Source: Christiangramia lutea (GTDB lineage Bacteria; Bacteroidota; Bacteroidia; Flavobacteriales; Flavobacteriaceae). From it: DNA of 64,000 nt. Of this stretch, positions 26,704 through 36,036 are shown one piece after another. How positions within the stretch are numbered: position 1 is the stretch's first letter; every line of letters begins with the position of its first letter. The DNA lies in NCBI RefSeq assembly GCF_022489035.1, contig NZ_JAKVTV010000004.1, forward strand, positions 209,575 to 273,574. The letters are read 5' to 3'. Position numbers and translations under genes: made by a program. The notes beneath the pieces were generated by a model, which did not search any database, was not told the origin of the DNA, and saw only the letters and a program-made list of their open reading frames with translations.

Positions 26704-27690
26704 TTACTTCTGGTGAAGGGCAGCTTCAATAGCACTTCCGAATAGATCTTTTAAGCTGATTCCGGCTTTTTCCGCCTGTTGAGGTAAAATACTGGCCTGA
26801 CTAATTCCCGGGGTTGTGTTCATCTCGATAAAATGCGGCTCCCCATCGTGAAAGATGAATTCAGATCGCGTAAAACCTTTCATCTTTAATTTTTTATAGA
26901 TCATTATCGCGATATCCTGAACTGTTTTAGTGTCTTCTTCAGAAATTCTTGCCGGAGTGATCTCCTGTGATTTCCCGAGATATTTGGCTTCATAATCGAA
27001 GAATTCTCCATCAGGAATAATTTCAGTAACCGGCAATGCCATCACTTCTCCTTTATAGGTGATCACACCCACTGAAACTTCAGTTCCATCAAGGAAAGAT
27101 TCAATAATGGCCTCGTTATCTTCTGTAAAGGCTGTCTTCACGGCATCGATAATTTCATCTTCAGTCTTCACTTTGGTTACTCCAAAACTGCTTCCTGCCC
27201 GGTTTGCTTTTACAAAGCAAGGCAATCCCACTTTATTCACAATTTCAGTGGTATCAATTTCATCTTCTTTATTCAGGAAATAATTTGTTGCAGCTTTCAC
27301 GCCATAAGGCTGTAAAACACTAATTAGGTCTCGCTTATTAAAGGTTAAGGCAGATTGATAATAATCGCAGCTGGTCTGCGGAATACCAATTAATTCCAGG
27401 TAAGCCTGCAAAAGTCCATTTTCGCCGGGAGTACCGTGAATAGTATTGAAAACACAATCGAATTTAATTACTTTATCATTGAATTTGACTGTAAAATTGC
27501 TCTTGTTAATAGGGTAGGGAGTATCATCTTCTGCCACTACAAACCATTCACCTTTTAAAATATGAACACGGTATGGTTCATAGCGATCACGGTCAAGGTG
27601 TTTATATACGATATTTCCGCTGTTAATGGAAATGCGGTATTCGCTGGAATACCCGCCCATGGCAATGGCAATTTTTTTCTTCATATTCAA
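26704..27690 (-). CDS. ddl: D-alanine--D-alanine ligase
   Basis: ATP-grasp enzyme that makes the D-Ala-D-Ala dipeptide of peptidoglycan. The 328 residues include the N-terminal IAMGGYSSEYRIS, NTIHGTPGENGLLQ, the ATP-grasp segment LPCFVKANRAGSSFGV, VSVGVITYKGE, and the metal-binding FIEMNTTPGIS at the C-terminus. A second ATG two codons in (27684) is equally possible. It heads the ddl-coaD operon from a well-formed promoter. Confidence 0.96.
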   Translation of the reverse strand: MNMKKKIAIAMGGYSSEYRISINSGNIVYKHLDRDRYEPYRVHILKGEWFVVAEDDTPYPINKSNFTVKFNDKVIKFDCVFNTIHGTPGENGLLQAYLELIGIPQTSCDYYQSALTFNKRDLISVLQPYGVKAATNYFLNKEDEIDTTEIVNKVGLPCFVKANRAGSSFGVTKVKTEDEIIDAVKTAFTEDNEAIIESFLDGTEVSVGVITYKGEVMALPVTEIIPDGEFFDYEAKYLGKSQEITPARISEEDTKTVQDIAIMIYKKLKMKGFTRSEFIFHDGEPHFIEMNTTPGISQASILPQQAEKAGISLKDLFGSAIEAALHQK

Positions 27691-27714
27691 TATATCCGGT
27701 TAGATGTCGTTAAA

Positions 27715-27745
27715 CAAAAATATCACTTAAAAGGGCAGTCACCAA
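27715..27745 (-). promoter_or_regulatory. Promoter of ddl-coaD
   Basis: TTG at 27745-27743, a 20-bp spacer and TATTTTTG at 27722-27715 on the minus strand match the Bacteroidota promoter pattern fully. Predicted start of transcription is about 18 bp before the ddl ATG. Confidence 0.72.
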
Positions 27746-27760
27746 AACCAATGGGTTTTA

Positions 27761-27768
27761 TATCTTTG
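27761..27768 (+). promoter_or_regulatory. -7 promoter element for the PASTA-rluD operon
   Basis: TATCTTTG fits TAnnTTTG exactly, 18 bp before the start codon at 27786. The -33 region is weak and overlaps the ddl promoter. Confidence 0.5.
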
Positions 27769-27785
27769 CCCATTATTTATAAACT

Positions 27786-28412
27786 ATGGGATTATTTCGA
27801 TTTATATTCAGCAAGACCTTTTTAATTCAACTGGTGCTGGCAGGTATTGTATTGGTTATCATATCATTTTTAACGATGCAATGGCTTGATTATTCTACCA
27901 ACCAGGATCAGAGGATCGAGGTTCCAGATTTGGCAAAAATGAATCTGGATAATGTTGAAGGCAGATTGGAAGAGTTGAATCTTGATTATGAAATCTTGGA
28001 TTCTGCTAATTTTAATCCTGATTTTCCAAGGTATTCGGTGATAGACCAGGTTCCTGCTCCCGGAAAACTGGTTAAGGAAGACCGAAAAATTTATTTGACG
28101 CTGAATCCTTCAGGATACAGAAAGATACAGGTTCCGAATAATCTTATTCGAAAGACGAGAAGACAGGTGGAGCCAACCTTAAGATCTTTAGGATTTGAAA
28201 TTGGAGAGGTGTCTTATAAGCCAGACATTGCTGAAGATGCTGTTCTTGAGCTTAGACATAAAGGCAAACTTGTAGAGCCCGGAGATGAGCTTATGAAAAC
28301 TTCAGTTATAGATCTTGTGCTGGGGGATGGAAGTGGAAGATATCGAGGAAATGATTTGGATACTCTAGATACAGAACCCGAAACAGAAGAAAGCGAAATA
28401 GATGAATTCTAA
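27786..28412 (+). CDS. PASTA domain membrane protein
   Basis: A 208-residue protein with one N-terminal membrane helix (about 10-32) and three PASTA repeats outside (about 40-185), each with the P-x-L and GKLV/GDEL features such as VIDQVPAPGKLVKEDRKIYLTL. PASTA repeats bind peptidoglycan or penicillin-like ligands in other bacteria. No kinase or penicillin-binding domain is attached. It overlaps rluD by 11 bp and diverges from ddl, so it shares a promoter region with a cell-wall gene. Confidence 0.85.
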   Translation: MGLFRFIFSKTFLIQLVLAGIVLVIISFLTMQWLDYSTNQDQRIEVPDLAKMNLDNVEGRLEELNLDYEILDSANFNPDFPRYSVIDQVPAPGKLVKEDRKIYLTLNPSGYRKIQVPNNLIRKTRRQVEPTLRSLGFEIGEVSYKPDIAEDAVLELRHKGKLVEPGDELMKTSVIDLVLGDGSGRYRGNDLDTLDTEPETEESEIDEF

Positions 28413-29460
28413 TAAAGACCTGAGAGAGGAAATTGAAGATGAAGAAGAGGACGAAAGTCTTTATGAACATCATAAATTCATCGCTGAGGTTGGCCAGAAA
28501 CCACTTCGAGTTGATAAATATTTGATGAATTTTATAGAGAATGCTACTCGAAATAAAATTCAGAAGGCTGCCAAAAGCGGAAATATTTACGTTAATGGAG
28601 AAACCGTAAAGCAGAATTACAAAGTAAAGGGTGGTGATACCGTGCAGGTGATGTTTGAGCATCCTCCATATGAATATTTGCTGGTTCCCGAAGATATTCC
28701 ATTGGATATAGTTTTTGAAGACGACACACTGCTGGTAGTAAACAAACCTGCCGGAATGGTAGTGCATCCTGGCCACGGAAACTACAGTGGAACTCTTATC
28801 AATGCCTTAGTTCATCATTTCGACAATCTACCAAACAATAGCAGCGATCGTCCTGGCCTAGTACACAGGATAGATAAAGATACCAGCGGACTTCTTGTTA
28901 TTGCCAAGACCGAAGAGGCTATGGCGCATCTGTCCAAACAGTTTTTCGATAAAACCAGCGAGCGAGAATATGTTGCGATCGTTTGGGGAAATATGGAGGA
29001 AGATGAAGGCACTATTGAAGGGAATATTGGTCGAAACCCTAAAAACCGACTTCAGAATATAGTTTACATAGGCGATGATGCCGATAATGGTAAACCTGCG
29101 GTTACGCACTTCAAAGTTATAGAACGTCTCGGTTACGTGACATTGGTCTCCTGTAAACTGGAAACCGGAAGAACACACCAGATACGTGTGCATATGAAAC
29201 ATATTGGCCACACTCTTTTTAACGATGAGCGTTATGGTGGTGACAGGATACTCAAGGGCACAACATTTACTAAGTATAAGCAGTTTGTGGATAATTGCTT
29301 TAAGATACTTCCCAGACAGGCACTTCATGCCAAAACTTTAGGTTTTGAACACCCGGTGAGTGGCGAATGGATGAGCTTTAATTCTGATATCCCGGAAGAC
29401 ATGGTGAACTGCATTGAGAAGTGGCGCGGATACGCTAAAAATCAGTTGGAAGAGCTTTAG
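28402..29460 (+). CDS. rluD: Ribosomal large subunit pseudouridine synthase D
   Basis: Converts uridines of helix 69 in 23S rRNA to pseudouridine. The 352 residues have an acidic N-terminal stretch, an S4 RNA-binding domain (about 34-90), and the RluA-family catalytic domain with GLVHRIDKDTSGLLV around catalytic Asp158. The LETGRTHQIRVHMKHIGHTLFNDERYGG segment matches RluD closely. The closely related RluA/RluC assignments are less likely. Confidence 0.93.
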   Translation: MNSNKDLREEIEDEEEDESLYEHHKFIAEVGQKPLRVDKYLMNFIENATRNKIQKAAKSGNIYVNGETVKQNYKVKGGDTVQVMFEHPPYEYLLVPEDIPLDIVFEDDTLLVVNKPAGMVVHPGHGNYSGTLINALVHHFDNLPNNSSDRPGLVHRIDKDTSGLLVIAKTEEAMAHLSKQFFDKTSEREYVAIVWGNMEEDEGTIEGNIGRNPKNRLQNIVYIGDDADNGKPAVTHFKVIERLGYVTLVSCKLETGRTHQIRVHMKHIGHTLFNDERYGGDRILKGTTFTKYKQFVDNCFKILPRQALHAKTLGFEHPVSGEWMSFNSDIPEDMVNCIEKWRGYAKNQLEEL

Positions 29461-29528
29461 GATAAAAGGCATCTATAGATTCATAAGAAACTAATTTCAG
29501 GGATTTTTCGGTTTTTGAGATGATAACT

Positions 29529-29536
29529 TATCTTTG
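29529..29536 (+). promoter_or_regulatory. -7 promoter element for yaaA
   Basis: TATCTTTG matches TAnnTTTG exactly, 23 bp before the start codon. The nearest TTG is only 11 bp upstream, so the -33 element is not convincing. Confidence 0.45.
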
Positions 29537-29559
29537 GTAGAAAATTAACCGAAAAAGAA

Positions 29560-30321
29560 ATGAAAATTGTTGTTTCGCCGGCGAAAACGCTGGATTATGA
29601 ATCAAAATTACCAACTTTAAGAGGGACTCAACCCGAATTTCTGGAAACAGCTACCAAGCTGAACCGAAAACTTTCCAGGCAAAGCAAAAAGAAGATCTCA
29701 GAATTGATGAGCATCAGCGATAAGCTGGCCGATCTCAATTATACTCGCTACCAGGAATTCGAGGAAGATCATGATAAGAAGAATTCCAGACCTGCGATGT
29801 ATGCTTTCAATGGGGATGTTTATACCGGGCTTGACGCCTATTCTATTCCTACTGATAAATTGGATAAGATCCAGGATACTTTGAGGATACTTTCCGGGAT
29901 GTACGGGATACTTCGTCCCTTAGATCTTATTCAACCCTACCGACTTGAAATGGGTACTTCCATTGGCATCGAGAGAAAAAATAACCTTTATGAGGTATGG
30001 CAGAAGAAAGTGACAGATTACCTGAATAATGAACTTCAAGAAGGTGAGCTCTTCGTAAATCTTGCAAGTAACGAATATTTCAAGGCTGTAAATACAAAAA
30101 AATTGAAGGCTGAGGTCATTTCTCCTGTTTTTAAGGATTTCAAAAACGGGAAGTTGAAGATCATCAGCTTCTTCGCTAAAAAAGCGCGTGGTTCCATGGC
30201 GCGGTATATTATCGATAACGATTGCCAGACCCTTGATGATTTAAAAGGCTTCGATTATGATGATTATCGTTATAGTGAGGAGCATACGGAGAATGAGAAC
30301 GAACCCACGTTTATAAGATAA
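29560..30321 (+). CDS. yaaA: Peroxide stress protein YaaA (DUF328)
   Basis: Cytosolic DNA-binding protein that lowers free iron and limits oxidative DNA damage in E. coli. The 253 residues carry the family motifs: [10 protein letters not shown] at the start, [17 protein letters not shown] (about 82-98), [23 protein letters not shown] (about 110-132), [12 protein letters not shown], and [15 protein letters not shown] (about 206-220). The length is normal. Confidence 0.94.
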   Translation: MKIVVSPAKTLDYESKLPTLRGTQPEFLETATKLNRKLSRQSKKKISELMSISDKLADLNYTRYQEFEEDHDKKNSRPAMYAFNGDVYTGLDAYSIPTDKLDKIQDTLRILSGMYGILRPLDLIQPYRLEMGTSIGIERKNNLYEVWQKKVTDYLNNELQEGELFVNLASNEYFKAVNTKKLKAEVISPVFKDFKNGKLKIISFFAKKARGSMARYIIDNDCQTLDDLKGFDYDDYRYSEEHTENENEPTFIR

Positions 30322-30329
30322 AAATTATC

Positions 30330-30407
30330 GTCATATTGAGTTATTACCTCGAGCGGAGTCGAGAGGTCAGCTTCTCAGAGATCCTGAAACTAGTTCAGGA
30401 TGACATT
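30330..30407. repeat. Intergenic palindromic repeat
   Basis: Starts GTCATATTGAG, contains GAGCGGAGTCGAGAGGT, and ends ATCCTGAA-actag-TTCAGGAT-GACAT. It fills most of the gap between yaaA and the UDG-family gene. The flavobacterial GTCAT...ATGAC repeat type is recognised by pattern. Confidence 0.7.
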
Positions 30408-30430
30408 AATTAAATCAAAATTAGATTTAT

Positions 30431-31096
30431 TTGAAACTCTTTCACCATAAACATCCCTATCCACCATTCATCCCTGAAACAGCCACGAAGTTAATTGTGG
30501 GCACATTGCCGCCACCGCGGTTCACACAGGGAAAATTTAAGGATGATGATGTGGACTTTTGTTATGGAAGTCGGGATGGGCAATTATGGATTATTTTGAA
30601 TAGAATTTTTGACCTTGATTTAAAATTTGAGAATACCCAGGAAGCTATTCAGCAACGGAAGGAATTTTTGGTAGAAAGAGGAATTGGAATTTGTGACGTT
30701 GTTGAAAGTAGCAGGAGAGAAAAGATCGATGCTTCAGATCTGGGAATGCAGAAAGTAGAATTACGCGATATGGTTGCTATTCTTCGTAAAAATTCTAAGA
30801 TTAAGACTTTGTTATTTACAGGTGGAAATTCTAAAAATGGACCCGAATTTTTCTTTAGGCGATATTTAAAAGAGAATCATCCGGATATCAAAATGAAGAT
30901 TATTTCAAATAAATCGCCAAAGATTCATCAATTTGTACTGGATGGCAGACTGATCAACACGGTTTCTTTAATAGCTCCGTCAGGTGCGGCGAATATTGCA
31001 GTGGGTAGCAATCCTTTTTATAAAGAACTAAAAAAGAAAAACCCTGAATTCAATACTCTTGATTTCAGGGTTCTTCAATATCGGGAATTCTTCTAG
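30431..31096 (+). CDS. Uracil-DNA glycosylase superfamily protein (TTG start)
   Basis: A 221-residue protein with the UDG/MUG fold layout. The first motif is LIVGTLPPPRF (about 22-32), a central YGSRDGQLWIILNRIF helix follows, and the second motif resembles LIAPSGAANIAVG (about 180-192), in the place of the HPSPLN loop. It probably removes a damaged or mismatched base, but no activity can be assigned. No ATG is available upstream: a stop lies at 30422, so translation must start at the TTG at 30431. Confidence 0.7.
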   Translation: MKLFHHKHPYPPFIPETATKLIVGTLPPPRFTQGKFKDDDVDFCYGSRDGQLWIILNRIFDLDLKFENTQEAIQQRKEFLVERGIGICDVVESSRREKIDASDLGMQKVELRDMVAILRKNSKIKTLLFTGGNSKNGPEFFFRRYLKENHPDIKMKIISNKSPKIHQFVLDGRLINTVSLIAPSGAANIAVGSNPFYKELKKKNPEFNTLDFRVLQYREFF

Positions 31097-31097
31097 T

Positions 31098-31232
31098 TTA
31101 TTGCAATTCTTTTTTATCCTGATCGGCTAAAGTGGTTGGCTTAATCTTGAATTTTTTCCTTTTCGGCCTCAATTTTCCACTAGTGCCAATGGCAATTTTT
31201 CCTCTTTTAGTCTTTTTATCGCCTTTTCCCAT
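31098..31232 (-). CDS. 30S ribosomal protein THX
   Basis: A 44-residue, very basic protein beginning MGKGDKKTKRGKIAIGTSG and followed by KLRPKRKK. This is the THX signature: a small protein lodged near the head of the 30S subunit, first described in Thermus and common in Bacteroidota. The ATG at 31232 follows the stop of the 51-residue gene by 3 bp. The reading frame is too short for most automatic gene callers. Confidence 0.88.
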   Translation of the reverse strand: MGKGDKKTKRGKIAIGTSGKLRPKRKKFKIKPTTLADQDKKELQ

Positions 31233-31235
31233 TAA

Positions 31236-31391
31236 TTATTTTTTGTTTTGCTGATCCTTGATAGTTTTTTCATCGATATCAACCTTGTTCGTTTGTTTCT
31301 TGCGATCTCCCAATCCGCCAGTTAGCGGATCGTCTTCACTTTTTCTACGATCTTTTTTTCCTTTGTGCTTATCTTCAATTGGTCCTCCCAT
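31236..31391 (-). CDS. Small charged protein of unknown function, upstream of THX
   Basis: A 51-residue protein, extremely polar, beginning MGGPIEDKHKGKKDRRKSED, with a GGLGDRKKQTNK middle and a Lys/Asp/Gln-rich tail. It has no hydrophobic core and is probably disordered. No family was recognised. It is co-transcribed with THX (3-bp gap), which hints at a ribosome- or RNA-associated role; that is inference only. Confidence 0.65.
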   Translation of the reverse strand: MGGPIEDKHKGKKDRRKSEDDPLTGGLGDRKKQTNKVDIDEKTIKDQQNKK

Positions 31392-31462
31392 AACTTTAAA
31401 TTTTATGATTTATTCTAAGATAGGCAGAAGAAGGATGAAAAGCTGCTAAAAGCCTGTTACAA

Positions 31463-32233
31463 TTAGGTTAAAGCTTTAACATTTTCAACAAAAGAAGCGA
31501 TTTTTGAGCTTCCATGCTCATTCAGATGTTTAATAAAAGCACTTCCTATGATGGCTCCCTTGGCATATTGCGTAGCCTGGTTAAAAGTTTCTTTATCTTT
31601 TATTCCAAAACCTACGATCTGAGGATTTTTAAGCTGAAGATCACTGATCCTTTTAAAATAAGACTTTGTCTCCTCACCAAAACCACTGGTAGAGCCGGTA
31701 ACACTCGCGCTACTTACCATATAAATAAATCCGTCTGAAACTGAATCGATATATTTTATCCTTTCTTCTGAAGTTTGCGGAGTGATAAGAAATATATTTC
31801 TCAATCCATATTTCTCAAACAGTTCTTTATATTCTTCATGATAAACATCAACCGGAAGATCTGGGATTATAAGTCCGTCAATCCCAATTTCCTGGCATTC
31901 CTGGCAGAATTTCTCGACACCGTATTGCAGCATCGGGTTAAAATAACCCATAATGATCAAAGGTATTTCCACTTTATCTCTGATACCTTTTAATTGCTGG
32001 AACAACTTTGATGTGGTCATCCCATTCTTTAAGGCCTTGGTAGAACTTTCCTGGATGGTTGGACCGTCAGCTAAAGGATCACTAAAAGGAAGCCCGATTT
32101 CAATAAAATCGACTCCACTTTTTTCCAGGTCTACGATAATCTTTACAGTATCCTCAAAATCCGGGTAACCGGCAGTGAAATATATGGAAAGCAGTTTATG
32201 GTCTTCCTGCAGTTTTTTATTAATTCTGTTCAT
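31463..32233 (-). CDS. trpA: Tryptophan synthase alpha subunit
   Basis: Cleaves indole-3-glycerol phosphate and passes indole through a tunnel to TrpB. The 256 residues form a TIM barrel with the catalytic Glu in DFIEIGLPFSDPLADGP (about 40-56), the second acid in GLIIPDLP, and phosphate-binding GFGI near 209. It is the last gene of the trp operon, 100 bp after trpB because a repeat element has been inserted between them. Confidence 0.96.
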   Translation of the reverse strand: MNRINKKLQEDHKLLSIYFTAGYPDFEDTVKIIVDLEKSGVDFIEIGLPFSDPLADGPTIQESSTKALKNGMTTSKLFQQLKGIRDKVEIPLIIMGYFNPMLQYGVEKFCQECQEIGIDGLIIPDLPVDVYHEEYKELFEKYGLRNIFLITPQTSEERIKYIDSVSDGFIYMVSSASVTGSTSGFGEETKSYFKRISDLQLKNPQIVGFGIKDKETFNQATQYAKGAIIGSAFIKHLNEHGSSKIASFVENVKALT

Positions 32234-32245
32234 ATTTTCTTTTTT

Positions 32246-32328
32246 CAGTCATTGCGAGGGCGAAGCCCGAAGCAATCTTTTTATATAAACTTGAGATTGC
32301 TTCGCTATTTCATAGCTCGCAATGACTG
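32246..32328. repeat. Palindromic repeat element inside the trp operon (trpB-trpA gap)
   Basis: The ends CAGTCATTGCGAG and CTCGCAATGACTG are perfect inverted repeats, and an inner pair AGCAATCT/AGATTGCT also matches. It is an 83-bp element of the GTCATTGCGAG type. Its transcript can fold into a long hairpin between trpB and trpA. Confidence 0.8.
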
Positions 32329-32332
32329 TAAA

Positions 32333-33514
32333 TTATAAATTAAAATATTCGATATACGTATTCAGGTCTTTATCCCCGCGTCCAGAAAGGTTTACCACTA
32401 CAATATCATCTTCCTTGAATTTCCTCGTTTCGAAAATTGCCAGGGCATGTGAGGTTTCAATTGCTGGAATAATTCCTTCCAGTTTTGCCAATTCCAGACC
32501 AGCTTTCATGGCATCTTCATCGGTAACACTAATGAATTCTCCTCTACCGCTGGTAAAAAGATTTGCATGCATCGGGCCAACTCCGGGATAATCGAGCCCG
32601 GCGGAAATAGAATAGGGCTCTGTTATTTGTCCGTCGCCGGTTTGCATCAGCAAAGTTTTACTTCCATGAATAATTCCTGCTTTTCCAAGTGCTGAAGTGG
32701 CAGCACTTTCTCCAGAATCAATTCCTTTTCCGGCAGCTTCCACGGCGATAATTCCAACTTCCGGATTGTCCAGGTAATGATAATAAGCCCCGGCAGCATT
32801 GCTTCCGCCGCCAACACAGGCCACTATAAAATCTGGGTCTTCTTTTCCTTCTTTTTCGGTTAACTGGTTTTTGATCTCTTCAGAGATCACCGCCTGAAAT
32901 CTCGCCACCATATCTGGGTAAGGATGAGGTCCCACCACAGAACCAATGATATAATGCGTATCCACCGGATTATTGATCCAGTCACGAATGGCTTCGTTGG
33001 TTGCATCTTTTAGTGTCTTACTTCCAGATTTTGCAGGAACTACTCTCGCTCCAAGCATTTTCATACGGGCAACATTAGGCGCCTGTCGTTCAATATCGAT
33101 CTCTCCCATATAAACGATGCATTCCATGCCCATCAATGCACAAACAGTTGCCGTAGCAACTCCATGCTGGCCCGCACCGGTTTCGGCGATGATCCGTTTT
33201 TTACCAAGCTTCTGAGCCATAAGGATCTGCCCGATGGTATTATTCACCTTGTGTGCACCGGTATGACAAAGATCCTCCCTTTTCAGGTAAACCTTCGTTC
33301 TGTATTTCTCGCTAAAGCGTTTTGCATAATAGAGTGGAGTAGGGCGTCCTACATATTCTTTAAGAAGTTCCTTGAATTCCTTCTGAAAGGACTCTTCTTT
33401 CATGATGTCTAAATAGCGAGAACGCAATTCTTCTACATTTGGGTAGAGCATTTCGGGAATGTAAGCCCCACCGAACTCTCCATAATATCCTTTTTCGTTA
33501 ACCTGATAGCTCAT
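32333..33514 (-). CDS. trpB: Tryptophan synthase beta subunit
   Basis: PLP enzyme that condenses indole with serine. The 393 residues include [16 protein letters not shown] (about 52), the Schiff-base lysine in [11 protein letters not shown] (about 88-98), the glycine-rich cofactor loop [20 protein letters not shown], and the cation-site region. It is a TrpB1-type, paired with trpA. It lies 1 bp after trpF. Confidence 0.97.
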   Translation of the reverse strand: MSYQVNEKGYYGEFGGAYIPEMLYPNVEELRSRYLDIMKEESFQKEFKELLKEYVGRPTPLYYAKRFSEKYRTKVYLKREDLCHTGAHKVNNTIGQILMAQKLGKKRIIAETGAGQHGVATATVCALMGMECIVYMGEIDIERQAPNVARMKMLGARVVPAKSGSKTLKDATNEAIRDWINNPVDTHYIIGSVVGPHPYPDMVARFQAVISEEIKNQLTEKEGKEDPDFIVACVGGGSNAAGAYYHYLDNPEVGIIAVEAAGKGIDSGESAATSALGKAGIIHGSKTLLMQTGDGQITEPYSISAGLDYPGVGPMHANLFTSGRGEFISVTDEDAMKAGLELAKLEGIIPAIETSHALAIFETRKFKEDDIVVVNLSGRGDKDLNTYIEYFNL

Positions 33515-33515
33515 T

Positions 33516-34232
33516 CTATGAATTTATCTGAGTTTTGAAATCTTTCAATTCCTTTAATTTTTTTAATCCTGGTTTCAATTCGAACTTACTATTCACATCT
33601 ACAGCATAAAGAAGATCTGGTTTTCCTTTTCTGTAAAAATGACTTTTTAATTCAGCAATTGCCTTCCCATGTTCCGGCCCTATACCACCGCTTAAGAAAA
33701 ATGGGGTATTCGAAGGATAATTTTTCAGGATCTTCCAGTCGAATTCAGTTCCGTTTCCGCCACGATGTTTACCTTTTGTATCAAACAGAAAATAATCTAC
33801 GATTCCTTCAAATGGTTTAATTTCCTGAAAATCGAAATCATCACCCACAGAAAATACTTTTATAATTTCTGGGGTGTTTCCCAGTTTCTGAAGTTTCTTT
33901 TTCAGATCAATGGCAAATCCTCCAGATTCATCTCCGTGTAGCTGGACGGCATTCAACCTGTAATTTATAACCTTCTCCTTAATTTCTTCAATTTCGGAAT
34001 TTACAAAAACACCTGCTTTTTTGATTTCCGGAGAAATCTCAGGGAGTTCCCCCTCAAAATATCTCGGTGATTTGCTATAGAAAATAAAGCCTAAATAATC
34101 CGGCTGCAATTCGGCAATCTGAATAATATTTCCGGTTTGTTTCATTCCACAAATTTTAAGACTCAATCCTGAACTTTGTCCCGATGCCGGAGTAATCAGG
34201 GATTTTTCTTTCATGTTCTTTTGATCCATCAT
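33516..34232 (-). CDS. trpF: Phosphoribosylanthranilate isomerase
   Basis: Amadori rearrangement of PRA to CdRP in tryptophan synthesis. The 238 residues contain the catalytic Cys in LKICGMK (about 25-31), AVQLHGDES, a [23 protein letters not shown] catalytic Asp region, and SGGIGPEHG. The first ~22 residues are a non-conserved extension; an ATG at 34214 is an alternative. The gene abuts trpC exactly. Confidence 0.93.
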   Translation of the reverse strand: MMDQKNMKEKSLITPASGQSSGLSLKICGMKQTGNIIQIAELQPDYLGFIFYSKSPRYFEGELPEISPEIKKAGVFVNSEIEEIKEKVINYRLNAVQLHGDESGGFAIDLKKKLQKLGNTPEIIKVFSVGDDFDFQEIKPFEGIVDYFLFDTKGKHRGGNGTEFDWKILKNYPSNTPFFLSGGIGPEHGKAIAELKSHFYRKGKPDLLYAVDVNSKFELKPGLKKLKELKDFKTQINS

Positions 34233-35021
34233 TTACGCAATAGATTTTAGTTCTTTAATAAATTCTTTTGCTGCAGCTCCCGGATCATCGGTTTTCATGA
34301 AATTTTCACCAATGAGAAAACCCTGGTAGCCGTAATTTTTAAGATCTGCAATGGCTTGTGTATTGCTGATTCCACTTTCGGAAACTTTCACAATTTCATT
34401 TGGAATCAATTCTGCCAGTTCTTTTGAATTCTCGATACTAACCTCGAAAGTCTTCAGGTTTCTGTTATTAACGCCGATCATATCTGCATTCACCTTCAAT
34501 GATTTCTGTAGTTCTTCTTTATTATGGATTTCGAGAAGGACATCCATTCCCAGATCTTTTGCGGAATCTGCAAGGTGTATCAACTGCTTTTCGGAAAGAA
34601 CCGCGGCAATCAAAAGGATCGCATCGGCACCGTAGGCTTTTGCTTCCTTGACCTGGTAATCATCGATCATAAATTCCTTCCTCAAGATAGGGATATTAAC
34701 TGAAGCTCTGGCATAAAGCAAGTCTTCCAGGGAACCTCCAAAATACTTTCCGTCAGTTAAAACTGAAATCCCCGAAGCATCTGCCGATTCATATCCTGTT
34801 ACAACATCCTGAACATTCAGGCTTTGGTTGATCACAGATTTTGAAGGGGACCTTCGTTTATGCTCAGCGATAATTCCTGATCCGGATTTTAAATTTTCGG
34901 CTAGAGAAAAGCATTTTCTGTCGAATAGAACGGAATTCTCCAGTTGAGAAACCGGGATTAGAGATTTCTTTAGTTCAACCTCTTTAAATTTATCTGCTAT
35001 GATCTTATCAAGGATATTCAT
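34233..35021 (-). CDS. trpC: Indole-3-glycerol phosphate synthase
   Basis: Closes the indole ring from CdRP. The 262 residues have the family marks AEHKRRSPSKSVIN (about 52-65), SVLTDGKYFGGS, LRKEFMIDDYQV with the catalytic Lys, GADAILLIAA, IGVNNRNLKTFEV, and SESGIS. It is a single-domain enzyme, not fused to trpF as in E. coli, and abuts trpD. Confidence 0.97.
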   Translation of the reverse strand: MNILDKIIADKFKEVELKKSLIPVSQLENSVLFDRKCFSLAENLKSGSGIIAEHKRRSPSKSVINQSLNVQDVVTGYESADASGISVLTDGKYFGGSLEDLLYARASVNIPILRKEFMIDDYQVKEAKAYGADAILLIAAVLSEKQLIHLADSAKDLGMDVLLEIHNKEELQKSLKVNADMIGVNNRNLKTFEVSIENSKELAELIPNEIVKVSESGISNTQAIADLKNYGYQGFLIGENFMKTDDPGAAAKEFIKELKSIA

Positions 35022-36017
35022 TTATATCTGACTTAATTCCTGTAATTTTTTAAAACTTTCAAATGCTTTGCCAGATTCAAGAGATTCTCTGGCAGCAGCA
35101 AAACCGTCCTGTGGACTCAGGCTTCTTGAAGTTGCAATAGCCATACCAGCATTGGCACAAACTACATTGTTTTGAGCTTGTGTTCCCTTGCCTTTTAAAA
35201 TATTGGTAAGGATTTCTGCGGAACTTTCGATGGAACCACCACCGGCAATTTCAGCCTGTTTTAACTCTGAAACTCCAAAATCAGTCGCTTTTAATACTCT
35301 TTCAGAATTATTACTGATGCTTTTAGTTTCTCCAGTAAGGGAAATTTCATCATAACCATCAAGGGCATGCAGGATGGTATAATTTTTATTAGTATTCTGA
35401 TATAAATAGGCGTACATACGTGCCAGTTCAAGACTGAAAACACCTACCAGTTGGTTCTTCGGAAACGCCGGATTCACCATTGGTCCAAGCATATTGAAAA
35501 AAGTTTTAACCGCAAGACTCTTTCTAACGGGAGCAACATTTTTCATAGCTGGGTGAAATAAGGGAGCATGCAGAATGCAAATATTAGCCTCATCAATACA
35601 TTTTTCAAGAAAACCTGCATCATTGCTGAATTTGATTCCAAGATATTCCATCACGTTCGAGCTTCCGCTAACCGATGACACACCGTAATTCCCATGCTTG
35701 GCCACTTTTACTCCGGCTCCAGCAGTTACAAAAGATGAGGTTGTTGAAATATTAAAAGTATCTTTTCCATCACCACCTGAACCGCAAAGATCTACAGCTT
35801 CATATCCTGAAAGATCAACCTTTATGCATAATTCGAGTAAAGCATCCCGAAAACCTTCCAGCTCTTCGATGGTGATACTTCTCATCATATAAACGGTTAG
35901 AAAAGCAGCGATCTGGGTTTCGTTATATTTTCCTTCAGAAATATTGAAAATAACCTGTTTAGCCTCTTCTGTGCTGATGGTTTCGTGGCTAATTAGCCTG
36001 TTTAAAAGTTCTTTCAT
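35022..36017 (-). CDS. trpD: Anthranilate phosphoribosyltransferase
   Basis: Transfers the phosphoribosyl group from PRPP to anthranilate. The 331 residues show the PRPP motif VDLCGSGGDGKDTFNIST (about 76-93), KHGNYGVSSVSGSSNVMEYLG, and FNMLGPMVNP. It is not fused to a glutaminase domain. trpG is upstream, separated by an 88-bp gap that holds a palindromic repeat. Confidence 0.97.
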   Translation of the reverse strand: MKELLNRLISHETISTEEAKQVIFNISEGKYNETQIAAFLTVYMMRSITIEELEGFRDALLELCIKVDLSGYEAVDLCGSGGDGKDTFNISTTSSFVTAGAGVKVAKHGNYGVSSVSGSSNVMEYLGIKFSNDAGFLEKCIDEANICILHAPLFHPAMKNVAPVRKSLAVKTFFNMLGPMVNPAFPKNQLVGVFSLELARMYAYLYQNTNKNYTILHALDGYDEISLTGETKSISNNSERVLKATDFGVSELKQAEIAGGGSIESSAEILTNILKGKGTQAQNNVVCANAGMAIATSRSLSPQDGFAAARESLESGKAFESFKKLQELSQI

Positions 36018-36036
36018 TATTTATAATTTCTTCTGA

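Noticed and set aside
31258..31449. 63-residue plus-strand frame
   Set aside because: It is the antisense of the 51-residue gene next to THX.
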